Source: an uncultured Bacilli bacterium
GTDB lineage: Bacteria > Bacillota_I > Bacilli_A > RF39 > UBA660
Assembly (NCBI GenBank): GCA_934102355.1
Contig: CAKOSO010000007.1
Span: 1-54,702 of the forward strand
Reading direction: 5' to 3'
DNA: 54,702 bases
Part shown: positions 53,005 through 54,702 of the stretch, one piece after another
Numbering within the stretch: position 1 is the stretch's first letter
Layout: each line of letters begins with the position of its first letter
The notes under the pieces: model-generated
What the model was told of the DNA's origin: nothing
The model's database searches: none
What the model saw: only the letters and a program-made list of their open reading frames with translations
Translations under genes and position numbers: made by a program

Positions 53005-53095
53005 TGGCGGAGCGGGAGGGATTTGAACCCTCGCACCAGTTACCCGATCTACACCCTTAGCAGGGGCGCCTCTTCAGCCTCTTGAGTACCACTCC
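53005..53095 (-). tRNA. tRNA-Ser (anticodon GCT)
   Basis: A 91-nt class II tRNA on the minus strand: acceptor GGAGTGG/CCGCTCC, anticodon loop containing GCT (reads AGC and AGU), a long variable arm (GTAGATCGGGTAACTGGTGC region), T-arm with GGTTCAAATCC, discriminator G and encoded CCA. Confidence 0.96.
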
Positions 53096-53125
53096 AAGGA
53101 CACTTTTTTTAAAAAGTGTATTTTT

Positions 53126-53154
53126 ATTATAAATTATCTATTTATATTTTTCAA
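53126..53154 (-). promoter_or_regulatory. promoter of tRNA-Ser
   Basis: On the minus strand, TTGAAA (53149-53154), a 17-nt spacer and TATAAT (53126-53131). An ACACTTTTT/AAAAAGTGT hairpin (about 53099-53119) lies in the tRNA leader. Confidence 0.75.
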
Positions 53155-53178
53155 CTATATTTTTTATTTATGATGCAA

Positions 53179-53709
53179 TTAGCAGAATAAAGCTATAATT
53201 ACAGCAAGAATTATTATAATTACTACTAGTAGAGAAATAATGAATACCATTACATTTCCCTTAGCTGCTTCGCTTTTTAACTCGTCATCAAAAACGCTAT
53301 CATCAATTGGTTTATTTCTCATAGAGTGAAAAACTATTTCATCATTTCCAACTGTTTCTCTTATATCTTCCATTACTGGTTGTGTTGGAACTGATTCAGT
53401 CTTTACTGGCTCTTGTACCGGAGCATTAACAGTGTTGTTTATTTGTTGAACTTGTGGTGTTTCGATTTCTTTTGCTGCTTCTTTATTTATTACTTCCATA
53501 AATTTTGTAAGATTTTCGTTATGAATTCCTACATTTTTAACTATTAGATCTAGTAATGCATATATTTTTTTATATTCTGTATTTACATTAACACTCATTA
53601 ATGCATTATATATTTGACTACTATCTGGTCTAGTAGAATAAATCCCAGTTCCTGTAAAATTTTTAGCTATTCCTTCGTGTATAAATCTAATTACTGCTTC
53701 TTTTTCCAT
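53179..53709 (-). CDS. tail-anchored membrane protein of unknown function
   Basis: A 176-residue protein. A helical N-terminal domain (1-80: IRFIHEGIAKNFTGTGIYSTRP...) is followed by a Pro/Val/Gln-rich linker (about 82-118), an acidic stretch and one C-terminal membrane span (about 152-174) with only two residues beyond. It faces the cytoplasm. No match recognised. It lies downstream of the U32 gene. Confidence 0.6.
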   Translation of the reverse strand: MEKEAVIRFIHEGIAKNFTGTGIYSTRPDSSQIYNALMSVNVNTEYKKIYALLDLIVKNVGIHNENLTKFMEVINKEAAKEIETPQVQQINNTVNAPVQEPVKTESVPTQPVMEDIRETVGNDEIVFHSMRNKPIDDSVFDDELKSEAAKGNVMVFIISLLVVIIIILAVIIALFC

Positions 53710-53758
53710 AGATCAACTCTCCTTGTATCATGTATATAATGATTATATCATTTATAAA

Positions 53759-54702
53759 TTATTTTTGAAAGATATTTTGTGATATTTTAGAAAATATTGC
53801 CAAAACCTCTTCTTTTTTTTCATCAAGAAGATCAATTCTAAAATTATTAATACCCATTTTTTGGTATTCTATTATTTTGTTTATATTATTTATTGGCTTA
53901 CATCCCATTATGTAGTTTAAACAATTAACATTATAAATTTTATATTTTTCATTATTTCTATCTTTTAAGTAAAAATTTTTATTCTTACAAATTGAACAAG
54001 ATGTATTGTCTTTTTTAAGAAGCGTATTTAACGGACAATACTTCATAATCATTAATTCTGGATATCCATAAATTAGTACTTCTACATTTGGAATTGTTTT
54101 GTATTTTTCTTTGAATGATTCTATTAAGTCTTTAACTTCAATTGTTGATAACTCTATAGATAGTCCAATTCTTTTTATTCCTAGATCACTTAAAACTTTT
54201 GTTGTATAACTATTTGTATTATTAAGATATATATCTGATATACAATTATTACCTACATCATTTCTAAGTGTTGTTATCACTAAATTATCATCAGGATAAT
54301 TTGATATTTTTTCAACTCTTGGAGTTCTATAATATACATTTTCTTTTTGATATTTTTTATATAATTCGTAGTTTTCTATATAAATATTAACATTTTTGTT
54401 AATAAGTGCATTAATTTGTTCCTCTGTTCTTGTTAAAAAACTTATTTCTTTTGTTAATTCTATGTTTTTAGGTTTATAACTTAATTCTTTTTCAATAATT
54501 TCATTTTCTTGTTGTTCTAATTTACTTTTTAATTTTTCTACTAATACTCTTCTTATATTATTTATTTCTTTTATTGGTATAAAAATATTTTCATCAATTG
54601 AAAACTCTATATCACCTAAAACAAATGGTGTATTACCAAGCTTACTAAGTTTTTCTTTAATTTCTTCTTTTGTAGTTGTTTTATTTAGAGATTCTTCAAT
54701 AA
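53759..54702 (-). CDS. U32-family peptidase, C-terminal part (5' end beyond window)
   Basis: The frame is open from the right edge to 53759 (314 residues), although a GTG at 54280 gives a shorter false gene. The first part (KLSKLGNTPFVLGDI, PIKEINNIRRVLVEKL) is the DUF3656-type linker of large U32 proteins; the rest (VYYRTPRVEKI, VLIYGYPELMIMKYCPLN, CSICKNKNFYLKDR) is the C-terminal barrel with the iron-sulfur Cys set. Bacterial relatives include collagenase-type proteins and RlhA, which hydroxylates 23S rRNA; the role here is not decided. Confidence 0.85.
   Translation of the reverse strand, partial: IEESLNKTTTKEEIKEKLSKLGNTPFVLGDIEFSIDENIFIPIKEINNIRRVLVEKLKSKLEQQENEIIEKELSYKPKNIELTKEISFLTRTEEQINALINKNVNIYIENYELYKKYQKENVYYRTPRVEKISNYPDDNLVITTLRNDVGNNCISDIYLNNTNSYTTKVLSDLGIKRIGLSIELSTIEVKDLIESFKEKYKTIPNVEVLIYGYPELMIMKYCPLNTLLKKDNTSCSICKNKNFYLKDRNNEKYKIYNVNCLNYIMGCKPINNINKIIEYQKMGINNFRIDLLDEKKEEVLAIFSKISQNIFQK

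Noticed and set aside
54259..54280. GTG start at 54280 for the U32 gene
   Set aside because: The frame continues upstream to the window edge with clear U32/DUF3656-type residues; the GTG is internal.

Overview
The window is very AT-rich and carries a gene-dense low-GC Gram-positive chromosome. It opens inside a reverse-strand 16S rRNA gene with a Bacilli-type 5' end. Gene content fits an endospore-forming or recently endospore-forming uncultured Bacilli lineage of the gut-clade kind (relatives of RF39, RFN20, ML615J-28 or Erysipelotrichia); the exact order cannot be fixed by eye. Support comes from cotE next to miaB, a SpoIIQ-like gene next to mbl, spoVIF, CdaA/CdaR, TagO, long HPF, T-box control and YgaC, DUF1146 and DUF378 small proteins. 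Almost all genes lie on the minus strand. Five plus-strand genes are isolated single units.

Layout: 1-0.7 kb, 16S 5' part with tandem promoters. 0.8-7.7 kb, Ntdp-like phosphatase, CtpA/B protease, envelope proteins, cdaR-cdaA, DUF2441-like gene. 7.8-10.7 kb, tRNA-Ala, khpA, rpsP, cotE, miaB. 10.7-12.9 kb, ankyrin protein, an apparently frameshifted HExxH protein, and a decayed fragment of a surface-protein gene beside a (TA)12 tract. 12.9-17.3 kb, str operon. 17.4-29.1 kb, a VirB2-like membrane protein, valS with a valine T-box, trxB-lgt, uvrA, HD protein, DUF1287 protein, uvrB. 29.2-31.4 kb, a RiPP-type cassette flanked by perfect 60-bp direct repeats. 31.4-37.5 kb, methyltransferase, acyl-CoA ligase-like enzyme, PAP2 phosphatase, dehydrogenase, lipoprotein, hpf, csp. 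37.6-39.9 kb, an agr-like locus without a histidine kinase. 39.9-45.0 kb, tagO, mbl, spoIIQ, DUF1146, rpiB, rpmE, murA. 45.2-49.9 kb, a two-gene envelope operon, a TasA/camelysin-like protein, spoVIF. 49.9-54.7 kb, der, an OapA-like membrane protein with a probable OLE large noncoding RNA, a LysM protein, tRNA-Ser, a tail-anchored protein and a truncated U32 peptidase.

The strongest candidates for something undescribed are three. First, the rSAM/SPASM cassette: a 75-residue precursor with five H-x-[N/D] tripeptides, the maturase, and an ART-fold-like third protein, lying between copies of a methyltransferase gene's 3' end. Second, the kinase-less agr-like circuit: an AgrC-sensor-like membrane protein with no kinase, an overlapping 34-residue peptide ORF, an AgrB-like protease, an HTH protein, and a LytTR regulator whose receiver lacks the acceptor Asp, all behind a structured promoter. 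Third, the OLE-like RNA beside its presumed membrane-protein partner.
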